From Amycolatopsis sp. FBCC-B4732 (GTDB lineage Bacteria; Actinomycetota; Actinomycetes; Mycobacteriales; Pseudonocardiaceae), in the NCBI RefSeq assembly GCF_023008405.1, contig NZ_CP095376.1:10126960-10190959 (forward strand): a stretch of 64,000 nucleotides of DNA. Direction: 5' to 3'. The notes beneath the pieces were generated by a model, which worked only from the letters and a program-made list of their open reading frames with translations, did not search any database and was not told the origin of the DNA. Below, in pieces: positions 8,545-18,167 of the stretch (within the stretch, counting starts at the first letter, position 1; each line of letters starts with the position of its first letter). A program made the position numbers and the translations under genes.

Positions 8545-9834
8545 GTGGCCTACCGGAGAATCCGGCTGCTCGCCGCGGCCCTGTCCGTCGTCGCACTGGC
8601 TTCGACGGCGTGCTCGGGCGGCGCCGGCGACGACCAGAACATCGCACTGCGCATGACCGTCTGGACGACGGACAAGAACCAGCTCGCCCTCTTCGACTCC
8701 ATCGCCACCGAGTACCGCAAGACCCACCCCGAGGTCGCGTCGGTCAAGTTCGACGTCGTCCCGGGTGACACGAGCGCTTACTCCGCCGCGCTCACCACCC
8801 AGCTCTCCGGCGGCAACCCGCCGGACCTCGCGTGGATCCTGGAACGCGACGCCCCCGACTTCGTCCAGTCCGGCGCGCTCACCGACCTCAAGCCCACATT
8901 GGACACTGCCGCCGGGTACAACGCGGGCGAACTGGTCCCGTCGGCGACGAAGCTGTGGACCAAGGACAGCGGCCTGTACGCCTACCCGTTCTCGACGTCG
9001 CCGTTCGGCATGTTCTACAACAAGAACCTGCTGGCCCAGGCCGGGATCACCGAGACGCCCGACCGGCTGGTCGCGAGTGGACAGTGGACGTGGGACGCCG
9101 CCAAGCGGATCGCCGCGCAGGTCGCCGCCAAGGACACCGGCAAGGCGGGCCTGGTCATCCGCGAGTTCGAGTACAAGCAGTGGGTGCTGCTCGCCTCGGT
9201 GTGGCGCGGTTTCGGCGCCGACGCCTGGGGCCCGGACGGCAAGACGTGCGGGTTCGCCTCGCCGGAGATGACGTCCGCGATGACGTTCCTGCACCAGGCG
9301 ATCTTCACCGACAAAGCCCTGCCCGGCCCGGGGACGACGGCGGACTTCTTCGCCGGCGAAAGCGGGCTGACCATCGCGCAGATCAGCCGCGCCGGGCTGC
9401 TGAAGGCCAAGCCGTTCGAGTGGGGCATCGTCCCGCTGCCCGCCGGGCCCAAGGCGAACGCGCAGGTCATCGGCCAGGCCGGGATCGGCGTGCCGGTCAA
9501 GGGCAAGCACGCCAAGGCCGCGGCGGACTTCCTCGCGTTCTTCACCAACCCGGCCAACTCGGCGAAGCTCGGCCAGTACTTCCCGCCGGCCCGCGACAGC
9601 CTGCTCAACGCGGCCACGCTGGCCAAGGCGAACCCGCTGTTCAGCCAGGACCAGCTGCAGAACGTGGTGGTGAACGGGATCAAGAACGGTGCGGTGCTGC
9701 CGTCGCACACCGGCAGCGCGCGGATCGCGTCGCTCGTCCAGTCCGCTTTGGACCCGATGTGGAAGCCGGACGCGAACGTGCCCGCCGCGCTGGCCGGGGT
9801 CTGCCAGGCCATCGACCCGGCACTGAGCCGATGA
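8545..9834 (+). CDS. sugar ABC transporter solute-binding lipoprotein
   Basis: 429 residues. A lipoprotein signal peptide ends at LASTAC with the modified cysteine at residue 23, so the mature protein is anchored outside the membrane. The remainder is an extracellular solute-binding protein family 1 fold (AYPFSTSPFGMFYNKNLL and ADFLAFFTNPANSAKLGQYF are typical), binding a sugar or oligosaccharide. GTG start with AGGAGG 4 bp upstream. It overlaps the first permease by 4 bp (ATGA). No ATPase gene is in the operon; a shared MsiK-type ATPase elsewhere, common in actinobacteria, would be needed. Confidence 0.92.
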   Translation: MAYRRIRLLAAALSVVALASTACSGGAGDDQNIALRMTVWTTDKNQLALFDSIATEYRKTHPEVASVKFDVVPGDTSAYSAALTTQLSGGNPPDLAWILERDAPDFVQSGALTDLKPTLDTAAGYNAGELVPSATKLWTKDSGLYAYPFSTSPFGMFYNKNLLAQAGITETPDRLVASGQWTWDAAKRIAAQVAAKDTGKAGLVIREFEYKQWVLLASVWRGFGADAWGPDGKTCGFASPEMTSAMTFLHQAIFTDKALPGPGTTADFFAGESGLTIAQISRAGLLKAKPFEWGIVPLPAGPKANAQVIGQAGIGVPVKGKHAKAAADFLAFFTNPANSAKLGQYFPPARDSLLNAATLAKANPLFSQDQLQNVVVNGIKNGAVLPSHTGSARIASLVQSALDPMWKPDANVPAALAGVCQAIDPALSR

Positions 9835-10715
9835 CGTGGACGTCGAGGAAGCGCGAGGAACTGGCAGGGTGGCTCTTCATCGCCCCGCAAGCCCTCGGGT
9901 TCCTCGCCTTCGTCGTGGCGCCGCTGGTCGCGGTGGTCTGGTACAGCTTCCAGGACGTGAACCTGCTCGCCGGGACGTCGTCGTTCGCGGGCGCGGGCAA
10001 CTACGCCAAGCTCTTCGACGACCCGACCGCGCCGAAGGTCGCCCGCGCGACGGCGATCTTCTGCGTCGGCCTGGTCGTGCTCAACCTGGTGCTGGCGCTG
10101 TCGCTGGCGTTGCTGCTGAATCTGAAGCTGCGCGGTACCACGGTGTTCCGCACGGTCTTCTTCTCGCCGGTGGTCGTCACGCTCGTCGCCTGGACGATCG
10201 TGTGGAACTTCCTCCTGCAGGACAACGGCGGCGTCAACGCGCTGCTGCAGACGATCGGCGTCGACGGGCCGAACTGGCTGCGCGGCAACGGCACCGCGAT
10301 GCTGTCGGTGATCGTGGTGCAGGTGCTGAAAAACGTCGGCCTCAACATGGTGCTGTTCCTGGCCGCGCTGCAGGGGATCCCGGCGTCGATCACGGAGGCG
10401 TCGCAATTGGACGGTGCCGGGCCGTGGCGGCGGTTCCGCTCGGTGATCCTGCCGATGATCAGCCCGACCACGCTGCTCACCGCGATCATCACCGTCGCCG
10501 GTGCGCTGCAGGTGTTCGCGCAGATCCAGGTGCTGACCCTCGGTGGCCCCGCCGACAGCACCAACGTCCTGGTGTTCTACTTCTACCAGCAGGCTTTCGC
10601 CAACCACGACCTCGGCTACGGCTCCGCGCTGGCCGTCGTGCTGTTCCTCGTCATCCTCGTGCTCACGCTGCTGCAGTGGCGGATGCGGAAGCGGTGGGTG
10701 TTCCATGAGTCGTAG
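9831..10715 (+). CDS. sugar ABC transporter permease (MalF/UgpA-type)
   Basis: 294 residues with six predicted membrane segments starting at AGWLFIAPQALGFLAFVVAP. The EAA loop that contacts the ATPase is EASQLDGAGPWRRFRSVILP, a clear binding-protein-dependent transport signature. The ATG overlaps the solute-binding protein stop, and the next permease starts inside the end of this gene (11-bp overlap), so the two membrane subunits are translationally coupled. Substrate class is carbohydrate; the exact sugar is not evident. Confidence 0.92.
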   Translation: MTWTSRKREELAGWLFIAPQALGFLAFVVAPLVAVVWYSFQDVNLLAGTSSFAGAGNYAKLFDDPTAPKVARATAIFCVGLVVLNLVLALSLALLLNLKLRGTTVFRTVFFSPVVVTLVAWTIVWNFLLQDNGGVNALLQTIGVDGPNWLRGNGTAMLSVIVVQVLKNVGLNMVLFLAALQGIPASITEASQLDGAGPWRRFRSVILPMISPTTLLTAIITVAGALQVFAQIQVLTLGGPADSTNVLVFYFYQQAFANHDLGYGSALAVVLFLVILVLTLLQWRMRKRWVFHES

Positions 10716-11532
10716 GGCGAAGATCGCCTGCTACGCGGTGATGGTCGTGCTGGCCGTGCCGTTCGTGTTCCCCACCTGGTGGATGATCACGGCGTCGCTG
10801 CTGCCGGCCAACGAAGTCCTCGCGTACCCGCCGAAGCTGTTCCCGGACCAGCCGCAGTGGGAGAACTACCGGGTCGCGTTCACCGGCTTCCCGTTGGCGC
10901 GGCAGTACTTCAACAGCCTTTACATCGCCGTGCTCGTCACGCTCGGCACGATGTTCTTCTCCTCGCTCGCCGGGTACGCGTTCGCCCGCATCCGGTTCCG
11001 CGGCGAGAAGCTGTTCGCGCTGATCCTCATCGGGCTGATGGTGCCCAGCGAAGTCACGATCATCCCGCTGTTCCGGGTGGTCGACGACCTCGGCCTGACG
11101 AACACGCACTGGCCGCTCATCGTCGTCCCGATCTTCGGGGCGCCGAGCGTGCTGGCGACGTTCGTGATGCGCCAGTTCTTCATCACGATCCCCGGCGAAC
11201 TCGAAGAAGCGGGCCGGCTCGACGGCCTTTCGCGGTTCGGGCTCTACCGGCGTGTCGCCCTGCCGATCGCGAAACCCGCACTGGCCGCGGTGGCGATCTT
11301 CACCTTCCTCAACACCTGGAACTTCTTCCTGGAACCGCTGGTCTACCTGACCGACAAGGACATGTTCACCCTGCCGGTGGCGCTGACGCAGTACGTCGAC
11401 GTCTACGGCGGTCACCTCTGGAACGTCCAGCTCGCCGCCGCGGCCACGACCGTCGTGCCGGTGCTGGTCGTGTTCATCATCGCGCAACGCCAGTTCGTCG
11501 AAGGCCTCGCCCAAAGCGGCCTCAAAGGCTAG
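10705..11532 (+). CDS. sugar ABC transporter permease (MalG/UgpE-type)
   Basis: 275 residues, six predicted membrane segments; EAA loop EAGRLDGLSRFGLYRRVALP. It is the partner subunit of the preceding permease and the last gene of the operon. The stop codon is 2 bp from a 26-bp perfect palindrome that also contains the stop of the convergent histidine kinase gene. Confidence 0.92.
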   Translation: MSRRAKIACYAVMVVLAVPFVFPTWWMITASLLPANEVLAYPPKLFPDQPQWENYRVAFTGFPLARQYFNSLYIAVLVTLGTMFFSSLAGYAFARIRFRGEKLFALILIGLMVPSEVTIIPLFRVVDDLGLTNTHWPLIVVPIFGAPSVLATFVMRQFFITIPGELEEAGRLDGLSRFGLYRRVALPIAKPALAAVAIFTFLNTWNFFLEPLVYLTDKDMFTLPVALTQYVDVYGGHLWNVQLAAAATTVVPVLVVFIIAQRQFVEGLAQSGLKG

Positions 11533-11534
11533 GC

Positions 11535-11560
11535 GCGTAGCTTTCACGTGAAAGCTACGC
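11535..11560. terminator. bidirectional hairpin carrying TTTCACGTGAAA
   Basis: A 26-bp perfect palindrome (13-bp arms) centred on CACGTG lies between the convergent ABC permease and histidine kinase genes. It supplies the last Ala codon and the TAG stop of the kinase. The core CTTTCACGTGAAAG recurs at 42121-42148, 49546-49565 and 49576-49601, so this is both a likely terminator and a member of a dispersed palindromic repeat family. Confidence 0.7.
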
Positions 11561-13300
11561 CCGGGGGAAGTGGACGGTGAACGTCGATCCGCTGTCCACT
11601 TCGGACTCGACGGTCACCGTGCCGCCGTGGGCGTGCACGAGGTGGCGCACGATGGCGAGGCCGAGCCCGCTGCCGCCGGTCTGGCGGCTGCGGGACTTCT
11701 CGGCCCGCCAGAACCGGTCGAACACGTGCGGCAGGTCCGCGGCGGCGATCCCGGTGCCGGTGTCCGCCACGGCGAGCACCACTTCGTCCACAGTGGAGGA
11801 AACGTGGATCGTCACCCGGCCGCCGGCGGGGGTGTGCCGGATCGCGTTCGTCACCAGGTTGCCGACGACCTGCCGCAGCCGCACCGGATCGGCGGCCAGC
11901 GCGGTGTCGCCGGCGGCCTCGACGGTGAGCCCGACACCGGCCGCGGCGGCCCGGTCGGCCTGCGCGACGACGACGTGCCCGGCCAGCTCGGCCGCGTCGA
12001 GCGGCTCGGGGTGCAGCCGGAGCTGCCCGGCGTCGGCCGCGGCGAGGTCCTGCAGGTCGTCGACGATGTGCTGCAGCAGCACGGTTTCCTCGAGCAGCGA
12101 CGCGCTCAGGGCGTGGTCGAAGGGCAGGTGGCCGTCCTCGGCGGCCTCCAGCCGGCCGCGGATGACGTTGAGCGGGTTGCGCAGCTCGTGCGCGATGTCG
12201 CTGACCATCGCCTTGCGTAGCTCCTCGATGCGCTCCCGCCGCGCGGTGAGGTCGTTGAACGCGGTCGCGAGGTACCCCACTTCGTCGCGGGACTTGACCG
12301 GCGCCGGGCGGTCCTGTTGCGCCGCTTCGGTCAGCGCCCGCAGCGGGCGGGACAGCCGGGTCGCCACCAGCACCGTGAGCGCGACGGCCAGCACCAGCAC
12401 GCCGCCGGTCACCGCGAGGATCCGGGTCAGGTTCTCCCGGGACAGCGTGAACGTCGGCAGCTGCGACCCGCCCGGGCCGAGCGTGAACAGCAACGCGGGC
12501 GGCGCGACGAACGGCGTCAGCTGCTCGCGGCGGGCCGAGTCGAGGCAGCCCTGGGTCGGCCGCTGGTCGGGGACGTCGAGGACCTCCAGGTCGAGGCCCA
12601 GTTTCACCGGGTCCGCGCCCTGGCTCCGCAGGCAGCGGTTCACGGTTTCGTCGAGGCTGCGGAGCGCGCTTTCCTCGGTCGGCGTCGGCGCGGCCAGCTC
12701 GTACAGGCCGCACTTCGAAGCGAAGTAGCGAGCGGACAGCGGGTCCAGCCCGGTGAGCTGCGCCCGCCCGCTCGGCGACTCCCGCACCTGGCTGGGAAGG
12801 CCGACCATGGCGAGGCAGGCGGTGGCCTTCCGGGCCACGGCGGCGAGCTCGTCGCGTTCGGACTGCGGCAGCCGGAACGGGCCGGCCGCCCGCGGGTCGA
12901 TCCCGCTCGTGCCGGCCTGCGGCAGCAGCACCGGGTCGACGTGCAGCGGGTCGACCGACGCGGTCGCCTTGACCGGCAGCGTGACCGGGGTGCCGCCGGA
13001 GTCGCCGAGGACGTGCCGGTCGAGGGTGGTCAGCACGATCCGGCGGCCGGTCTGCTCGGACAGCGCTTTCAGCCGCGGGCCGACCTGGCCCCACGTGTGG
13101 TTGGCCGCCGCGTAGCCGAGCAGCTCGGTGTAGATCGTCGCGTCGCCGGAGAGCGCCTGGCCCTGCTCCTGCTGGATCGCGCGCGTGGTGGTCTGCACCG
13201 CGAGCCACGCGGTCGCGGCGATCGAGGCGAGCGCGATGAGCAGCGAGACGCCGGTGAGCCGGACGACGAGGCTGCGCCGCCGGGGGAAGCTACGCGTCAT
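11555..13300 (-). CDS. sensor histidine kinase
   Basis: 581-residue membrane kinase. TM1 lies at about 13-35, a 257-residue extracytoplasmic sensor domain with several cysteines at 36-292, TM2 at about 293-315, and HAMP at about 315-362. The phospho-acceptor is H371 in SDIAHELRNPLN. N-box NLVTNAIRHTP, G1 DTGTGI and G2 GSGLGLAIV complete the ATPase domain. It overlaps the upstream response regulator gene by 11 bp, giving a standard two-component operon. The unusually large sensor suggests detection of an extracellular or envelope signal; nearby secreted glycosidases and lipase are possible targets. Confidence 0.93.
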   Translation of the reverse strand: MTRSFPRRRSLVVRLTGVSLLIALASIAATAWLAVQTTTRAIQQEQGQALSGDATIYTELLGYAAANHTWGQVGPRLKALSEQTGRRIVLTTLDRHVLGDSGGTPVTLPVKATASVDPLHVDPVLLPQAGTSGIDPRAAGPFRLPQSERDELAAVARKATACLAMVGLPSQVRESPSGRAQLTGLDPLSARYFASKCGLYELAAPTPTEESALRSLDETVNRCLRSQGADPVKLGLDLEVLDVPDQRPTQGCLDSARREQLTPFVAPPALLFTLGPGGSQLPTFTLSRENLTRILAVTGGVLVLAVALTVLVATRLSRPLRALTEAAQQDRPAPVKSRDEVGYLATAFNDLTARRERIEELRKAMVSDIAHELRNPLNVIRGRLEAAEDGHLPFDHALSASLLEETVLLQHIVDDLQDLAAADAGQLRLHPEPLDAAELAGHVVVAQADRAAAAGVGLTVEAAGDTALAADPVRLRQVVGNLVTNAIRHTPAGGRVTIHVSSTVDEVVLAVADTGTGIAAADLPHVFDRFWRAEKSRSRQTGGSGLGLAIVRHLVHAHGGTVTVESEVDSGSTFTVHFPRA

Positions 13301-13985
13301 GTTCCGCCGTCAGCTTGTAGCCCACGCCGAACACGGTCCGCAGGTAGACCGGCTTCTGCGGGTCGGGCTCGAGCTTCTTGCGCAGGTTGAGCACGTGGAC
13401 GTCGATGATCCGGGTGCTGACGAACCGGTCGTCGCCGCGGGTCAGCTCCAGCAGCTGGCGGCGGGTGAAGACCCGGCCCGGCTGCCGGATCAGCGTCTCG
13501 AGCAGCTGGAACTCGCCCGGGGTGGTCTCCACCGCGCGGCCGCCGACCGACACCTCGTGCCGGACCGGGTCGAGCCGCAGCGCGCCGGCCCGCAACGCCG
13601 GGTCCGGTGGTTCCCGCCGGCCGGCGGTCCGCCGCAGCAGCGTGCGGACCCGGGCCATCAGCTCGCGCGGGCTGTACGGCTTGGTCAGGTAGTCGTCCGC
13701 GCCGAGGTCGAGGCCGAGCAGCAGGTCGTCCTCGGTGGCGCGGGCGGTGAGCATCAGCACCGCCACGTCGGACTCCTGCCGCAGGATCCGGCAGACGTCG
13801 AGGCCGTCGACCTTCGGCATCATCACGTCGAGGACCAGCAGGTCGGGCCGTTCGCGGCGGGCTTCGTCGAGGGCCGCCCGGCCGTCCGGGGCCAGCACGA
13901 CGGTGTGGCCCTCGCTTTCGAGGTAGAGCCGGAGGACCTCGGCCTGCTTCTCGTCGTCCTCGGCGACCAGTACACGTGCGCACAC
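13290..13985 (-). CDS. OmpR/PhoB-type response regulator
   Basis: Receiver domain (RVLVAEDDE start, acceptor D53 in LLVLDVMMP, TARA, and KPYSPREL with the conserved Lys) followed by a winged-helix trans_reg_C domain (TRRQLLELTR to LRTVFGVGYKL). I chose the GTG at 13985 because the receiver begins three codons later and TAACCT lies 7 bp upstream at 13998-13993 on the minus strand, fitting a leaderless mRNA. An in-frame ATG at 14042 would add 19 unlikely residues. It overlaps the downstream kinase gene and is its cognate regulator. Confidence 0.92.
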   Translation of the reverse strand: MCARVLVAEDDEKQAEVLRLYLESEGHTVVLAPDGRAALDEARRERPDLLVLDVMMPKVDGLDVCRILRQESDVAVLMLTARATEDDLLLGLDLGADDYLTKPYSPRELMARVRTLLRRTAGRREPPDPALRAGALRLDPVRHEVSVGGRAVETTPGEFQLLETLIRQPGRVFTRRQLLELTRGDDRFVSTRIIDVHVLNLRKKLEPDPQKPVYLRTVFGVGYKLTAEHDA

Positions 13986-14068
13986 CGCGTCGAGGTTAGG
14001 CGCCCTGACACGGCCACCACCCGATCCTGACCGGATCTTCATACGTTGAGGGCACGAGCCAGGTCTTT

Positions 14069-14082
14069 GTCAAAGTGTTGAC
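14069..14082. promoter_or_regulatory. short inverted repeat between response regulator and GH92 genes
   Basis: GTCAA-AGTG-TTGAC is a 5-bp inverted repeat in the roughly 100-bp region between the divergent response-regulator and mannosidase genes. It could be a regulator site or part of a -35 element (TTGACC at 14078-14083). No companion copy was noticed, so support is weak. Confidence 0.25.
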
Positions 14083-14142
14083 CCGGAGGTGCGGCGCAGG
14101 CAAAGGTCGGATGACAAGGCTGTCGGCTCTGGGAGGCACCGG

Positions 14143-17100
14143 GTGCGGTACAGGTTCATGGCGGCGCTGGTCGCGACGGCGGTGATCGGGGTGCCCGCGG
14201 TCGCTGCGGCGACGCCGACAACGTTGTCACCGCTGGTCGGGGACCCGGCGGCCTACGTCGACACCTTGATCGGGACCGGTCGCGGCGGGAGCTCGGTCGG
14301 CGAAATCAACAACTTCCCCGGCCCGGCGGCGCCGTTCGGGATGATGCAGTTCTCGCCGGACACCCAGGGCGCGTACGCCGGCTACCAGTACCACTCCGAT
14401 CAGATCCGAGGTTTCAGCCTCGACCACGCCTCGGTCGGCTGCAACGCGTTCGGGGACGTGCCGATCCTGCCGGTCACCGGCGACGTCGGCAGCGCGCCCT
14501 GGGACCGGACCGAGCACTTCGGCCACGACGGTGAGCAGGCCGAGCCGGGCTACTACGCCGTGACGCTGGCCGACTCGAACGTCCGGGCCGAGCTGACCGC
14601 CACGACCCGCACCGGGCTCGCGACGTTCACCTACCCGGCCGGCTCGACGCCGCAGGTGCTCGTCAAGGGCGGTGCCAGCCTGGCGGGGAACTCCGCCGCC
14701 ACCCTGAAGGTCACCGGTGACCGCGAGGTGAGCGGGTCGGCGACCACCGGCAACTTCTGCGGCAAGCCGAACAAGTACACGGTCTTCTACGACATCACGT
14801 TCGACCAGCCGTTCACCGCGCACGGCACGTGGGACGGCTCGTCGGTGAAACCGGGCACCGACAGCGTCGACTCGCCGCGGGCGGGCGCTTACCTGACGTT
14901 CGGCTCGGGCACGGTGCACGCGAAGGTGGCGATGTCCTATGTGGGCGTCGACGGCGCGAAGGCCAACGCGGCCGCGGAAGTCCCCGGCTGGGACTTCGGC
15001 GCGGTCCGGAAGTCCACTCGCGACAAGTGGACCCAGGCGCTGGGGAAGATCCGCGTCGCGGGCCGCGACACCGCGCAGCTCAAGACGTTCTACACCTCGC
15101 TGTACCACTCGCTGCTGCACCCCAACACGTTCGACGACGCCGACGGCCGGTACATCGGCTTCGACGACCAGATCCGGACCTTGCCGAAGGGGCGCCACCA
15201 GTACGCGAACTTCTCCGACTGGGACACCTACCGCTCGCTCGCGCCCCTGCACGCCATGCTCTTCCCGAAGGAAGCCGGCGACATGGCTCAGTCGCTGACG
15301 AACGACGCCGTCCAGGGCGGCTGGTGGCCGCGCTGGCCGATGGCGAACGACTACACCGGGCAGATGACCGGCGACAGCTCGGTCGCGCTGATTTCGAACC
15401 TGTACGCGTTCGGCGCGCGGGACTTCGACGTCAAGACGGCGCTGAAGTACCTGGTCAAGGGTGCGACTTCGGTGGACGGAACGCCTGGGGCGTACCAGGA
15501 ACGGCGGGGCATCGCGGACTACGTGGCCCGCGGGTACCTGCCGAACAACGACGCTTCCCGCGGCGACCACGCCCGCGTCGGCGCGTCGATCACCCTGGAG
15601 TGGGCGATCGACGACTTCGCGATCGCGCAGTTCGCGCAGGGCATCGGTGACCGCGACGTCGCGCGCGAGTTCACGAAACGCGGGCAGAACTGGCAGAACC
15701 TCTTCAACCCGCTCACCGGCCACCTCCAGCCGCGCGGGCAGGACGGGCGCTTCCCGGACGGTCCGGCGTACGTCCCGCCGCCGCCCGGCAAGTTCGGCCA
15801 GGACGGGTTCGACGAGGGCAACGCGGCGCAGTACACGTGGCTGGTGCCGCAGGACCCGGCCGGCCTGGTGACGGCGATGGGCGGCCCGGCCGCGGTGTCG
15901 TCCCGGTTGGACACGTTCTTCCAGAAGCTGAACGTCGGCCCCAACGAGCCGTACATGTGGGCGGGCAACGAGCCCGACTTCGGCGTCCCGTGGCTGTACA
16001 ACCACGTCGGGCAGCCGTGGAAGACTCAGCAGGTGGTCCGCGAGATCGCGACGACGCTGTTCAGCGCGACCCCGGACGGCGAGCCGGGCAACGACGACCT
16101 CGGCGCGCAGTCGTCGTGGTACGTCTGGGCCGCGCTCGGCATCTACCCGGCCACGCCGGGGACGCCGGACCTGGTCGTGCACAGCCCGCTGTTCGAGCGG
16201 GCGGTGCTGTCGCTGCCGTCCGGGCGGACGCTCGACATCCGGGCGCCGCAGGCGCCGGCGACGTACGTCCATTCGCTTTCCTTGAACGGCCGTGACTGGA
16301 ACCGGACGTCCTTGCCCGCGAACACCGTGCGGGACGGCGGGCGGCTGGACTTCTCGCTGGTGTCCACTCCGGACAAGCGCTGGGCGTCGAACTCGGTGCC
16401 ACCGTCCTATCGGGACGGTGAGCGGCCGTACCTGACGTCGGTGACCAACCAGGTCGCCGTCGCGCCGGGGACCAGCGGCGAGTTCACGGTCAGCGGGCAG
16501 CGGCTCGCCGGGCGTGAGCGGGCGCTGGACGTGTCCACGCGGGCGCCGGCCGGGCTGTCGGTGACCGGGCCGCGGCAGGTCCGGCTCGACGACCGGACCG
16601 GGAGCGGTACGGCGAAGCTGAGCGTGGCGGTGGCCGCCGGGACGGCCGAGGGGTACTACCAGGTGCCGGTGACCGTCGGCGGGAGCAAGACTTCGGTGAT
16701 CGTGCTGGTCGCGCCTCCGGGCGGCCTGGCGGCCGCGTACGCGAACGTGGGCATCTCCGACGACGGTGACGCCGGTTCGGCGGACATCGACGGCGCCGGC
16801 AACAGCCTCTCGCGGCAGGCGCTGGCCGCGGCCGGCCTGGTCGGCGGCAAGCCGGCGTCGGTGTCCGGCACGACGTTCACCTGGCCCGCGGCGCCGGCCG
16901 GACGTCCCGACAACGCGGCGGCGGCCGGGCAGGTCGTCCAGGTGTCCGGAACCCGCCTGTCGTTCATCGGCACGGCCTCGAACGGCGACCACCGGGGGTC
17001 GGCGACGGTGACGTTCACCGACGGCACGACCGCGACCGCGGACCTGTCCTTCGGCGACTGGGTCTTCCCGGGCGGCGGCACGGACCCGGTGTTCGGCAAC

Positions 17101-17265
17101 ACGCTGGTGGCCCGCGCGGACCACCGCAACCAGCCGGGCGGCCAAGGCGGCGGGGCGTCGGTGTACGCGACCGCGCCGTTCGACGCCCCGGCCGGCAAGA
17201 CGATCGCCTCGGTGACCCTGCCTTCGGACCGCGACCTGCACGTCTTCGCGATCGGCCTCGCCTAG
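14143..17265 (+). CDS. secreted GH92 alpha-mannosidase
   Basis: 1040 residues with a signal peptide (RYRFMAALVATAVIGVPAVA, cleavage near AAA). GH92 enzymes are calcium-dependent exo-acting alpha-mannosidases. Recognisable blocks are the N-terminal beta-sandwich (GNNFPGPAAPFGMMQFSPDT-like start near residue 55, GFSLDHASVGCNAFGD) and the (alpha/alpha)6 barrel (FSDWDTYRSLAPLHAMLFP, WAGNEPDFGVPWLYNHVG, GNDDLGAQSSWYVWAALG). About 300 C-terminal residues add a NEW3-like domain and a beta-rich domain common in actinobacterial GH92 proteins. GTG at 14143 is preceded by GGGAGG (14131-14136). It probably trims fungal or yeast mannans. The stop overlaps the convergent esterase by 4 bp. Confidence 0.93.
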   Translation: MRYRFMAALVATAVIGVPAVAAATPTTLSPLVGDPAAYVDTLIGTGRGGSSVGEINNFPGPAAPFGMMQFSPDTQGAYAGYQYHSDQIRGFSLDHASVGCNAFGDVPILPVTGDVGSAPWDRTEHFGHDGEQAEPGYYAVTLADSNVRAELTATTRTGLATFTYPAGSTPQVLVKGGASLAGNSAATLKVTGDREVSGSATTGNFCGKPNKYTVFYDITFDQPFTAHGTWDGSSVKPGTDSVDSPRAGAYLTFGSGTVHAKVAMSYVGVDGAKANAAAEVPGWDFGAVRKSTRDKWTQALGKIRVAGRDTAQLKTFYTSLYHSLLHPNTFDDADGRYIGFDDQIRTLPKGRHQYANFSDWDTYRSLAPLHAMLFPKEAGDMAQSLTNDAVQGGWWPRWPMANDYTGQMTGDSSVALISNLYAFGARDFDVKTALKYLVKGATSVDGTPGAYQERRGIADYVARGYLPNNDASRGDHARVGASITLEWAIDDFAIAQFAQGIGDRDVAREFTKRGQNWQNLFNPLTGHLQPRGQDGRFPDGPAYVPPPPGKFGQDGFDEGNAAQYTWLVPQDPAGLVTAMGGPAAVSSRLDTFFQKLNVGPNEPYMWAGNEPDFGVPWLYNHVGQPWKTQQVVREIATTLFSATPDGEPGNDDLGAQSSWYVWAALGIYPATPGTPDLVVHSPLFERAVLSLPSGRTLDIRAPQAPATYVHSLSLNGRDWNRTSLPANTVRDGGRLDFSLVSTPDKRWASNSVPPSYRDGERPYLTSVTNQVAVAPGTSGEFTVSGQRLAGRERALDVSTRAPAGLSVTGPRQVRLDDRTGSGTAKLSVAVAAGTAEGYYQVPVTVGGSKTSVIVLVAPPGGLAAAYANVGISDDGDAGSADIDGAGNSLSRQALAAAGLVGGKPASVSGTTFTWPAAPAGRPDNAAAAGQVVQVSGTRLSFIGTASNGDHRGSATVTFTDGTTATADLSFGDWVFPGGGTDPVFGNTLVARADHRNQPGGQGGGASVYATAPFDAPAGKTIASVTLPSDRDLHVFAIGLA

Positions 17266-18158
17266 CCCGGGAGGTGCTGGGTCAGGAAGAGGGCGGCGCG
17301 GTCGAGGGCCTGATCGGCCTCGTCCAAGACCCCGGCGAAGCACTGGAACACGTGCGGGACGTCGGCGGTGACGTCGAGGACGACGTCCACCCCGGCGGCT
17401 CGCGCGCGGGCGGCCAGGCGCGTCGAGTCGTCCAGGAGCAGTTCGTTGGTGCCCACCTGGAGCAGCATCGGCGGGAAGCCGGTCAGGTCGGCCAGCACCG
17501 CGGGGCTGATCAGCTCCTGGCGCGGGTCCTGGCCCGCGAAGTACATCGCGCCCGTGCGGTCCAGGCCCTCGCGCGTCAGGATCGGGTCGGCGGCCGCCTT
17601 CGTCCGCATGCTTTCGCCGGTCCGGGTGCCGTCGAGCCCGGGGGAGAAGGCCACGATCGCCGCCGGCAGCGGGAGGCCGGCGGCGCGGGCGCGCAGGCAG
17701 GTCGTGACCGCGAGGCCACCGCCGGCGGAATCCCCGGCGAACGCGACGGCCGACGGGTCCTCGCCGCTTTCGAGCAGCGCCCGGTAGGCCTCGAGCGAGT
17801 CGTCGCTCGCGGCCGGGAACGGGTGCTCCGGCGCCAGCCGGTAGTCCGGCGAGAGCGCCGGGAACCCGGTCCTGGCCACCAGGTTCCCGGTCAGCGAGAG
17901 CGCGGTCTCGGGCGAGCCGAACACGAACGAACCGCCGTGGAAGTACAGGATCGTCCCGGGACGCGGCCCGCCGGCCGGCTCGACCCGCAGGGCCCGGCGG
18001 CCGCCGAGCGTGGCTTCCGCGGTCCGGATGTCCTTCGGCACGATCATCGTGGCCATCAGCGCCGCGAACCCCGACCGGATCTCCTCGACCGATCGCGGCC
18101 CCTCGGGTGCCGGTGCGCGCAGCATCGCGTCGATCTTCGCGCGTTGGTCCTTGCTCAT
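17262..18158 (-). CDS. alpha/beta hydrolase, HSL family esterase
   Basis: 298-residue cytoplasmic esterase. The oxyanion-hole motif HGGSF (residues 74-78, a variant of HGGG), nucleophile elbow GDSAGG with S144, an acid in LLDDSTRL (about 243-244) and H269 in DVPHVFQ give a full catalytic triad. The family hydrolyses short-chain esters and acyl glycerides. ATG is preceded by GGAGGA. It is divergent from a MarR gene, and a long inverted repeat covers the promoter region, so MarR probably represses both. Confidence 0.9.
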   Translation of the reverse strand: MSKDQRAKIDAMLRAPAPEGPRSVEEIRSGFAALMATMIVPKDIRTAEATLGGRRALRVEPAGGPRPGTILYFHGGSFVFGSPETALSLTGNLVARTGFPALSPDYRLAPEHPFPAASDDSLEAYRALLESGEDPSAVAFAGDSAGGGLAVTTCLRARAAGLPLPAAIVAFSPGLDGTRTGESMRTKAAADPILTREGLDRTGAMYFAGQDPRQELISPAVLADLTGFPPMLLQVGTNELLLDDSTRLAARARAAGVDVVLDVTADVPHVFQCFAGVLDEADQALDRAALFLTQHLPG

Positions 18159-18167
18159 CGTCGTCCT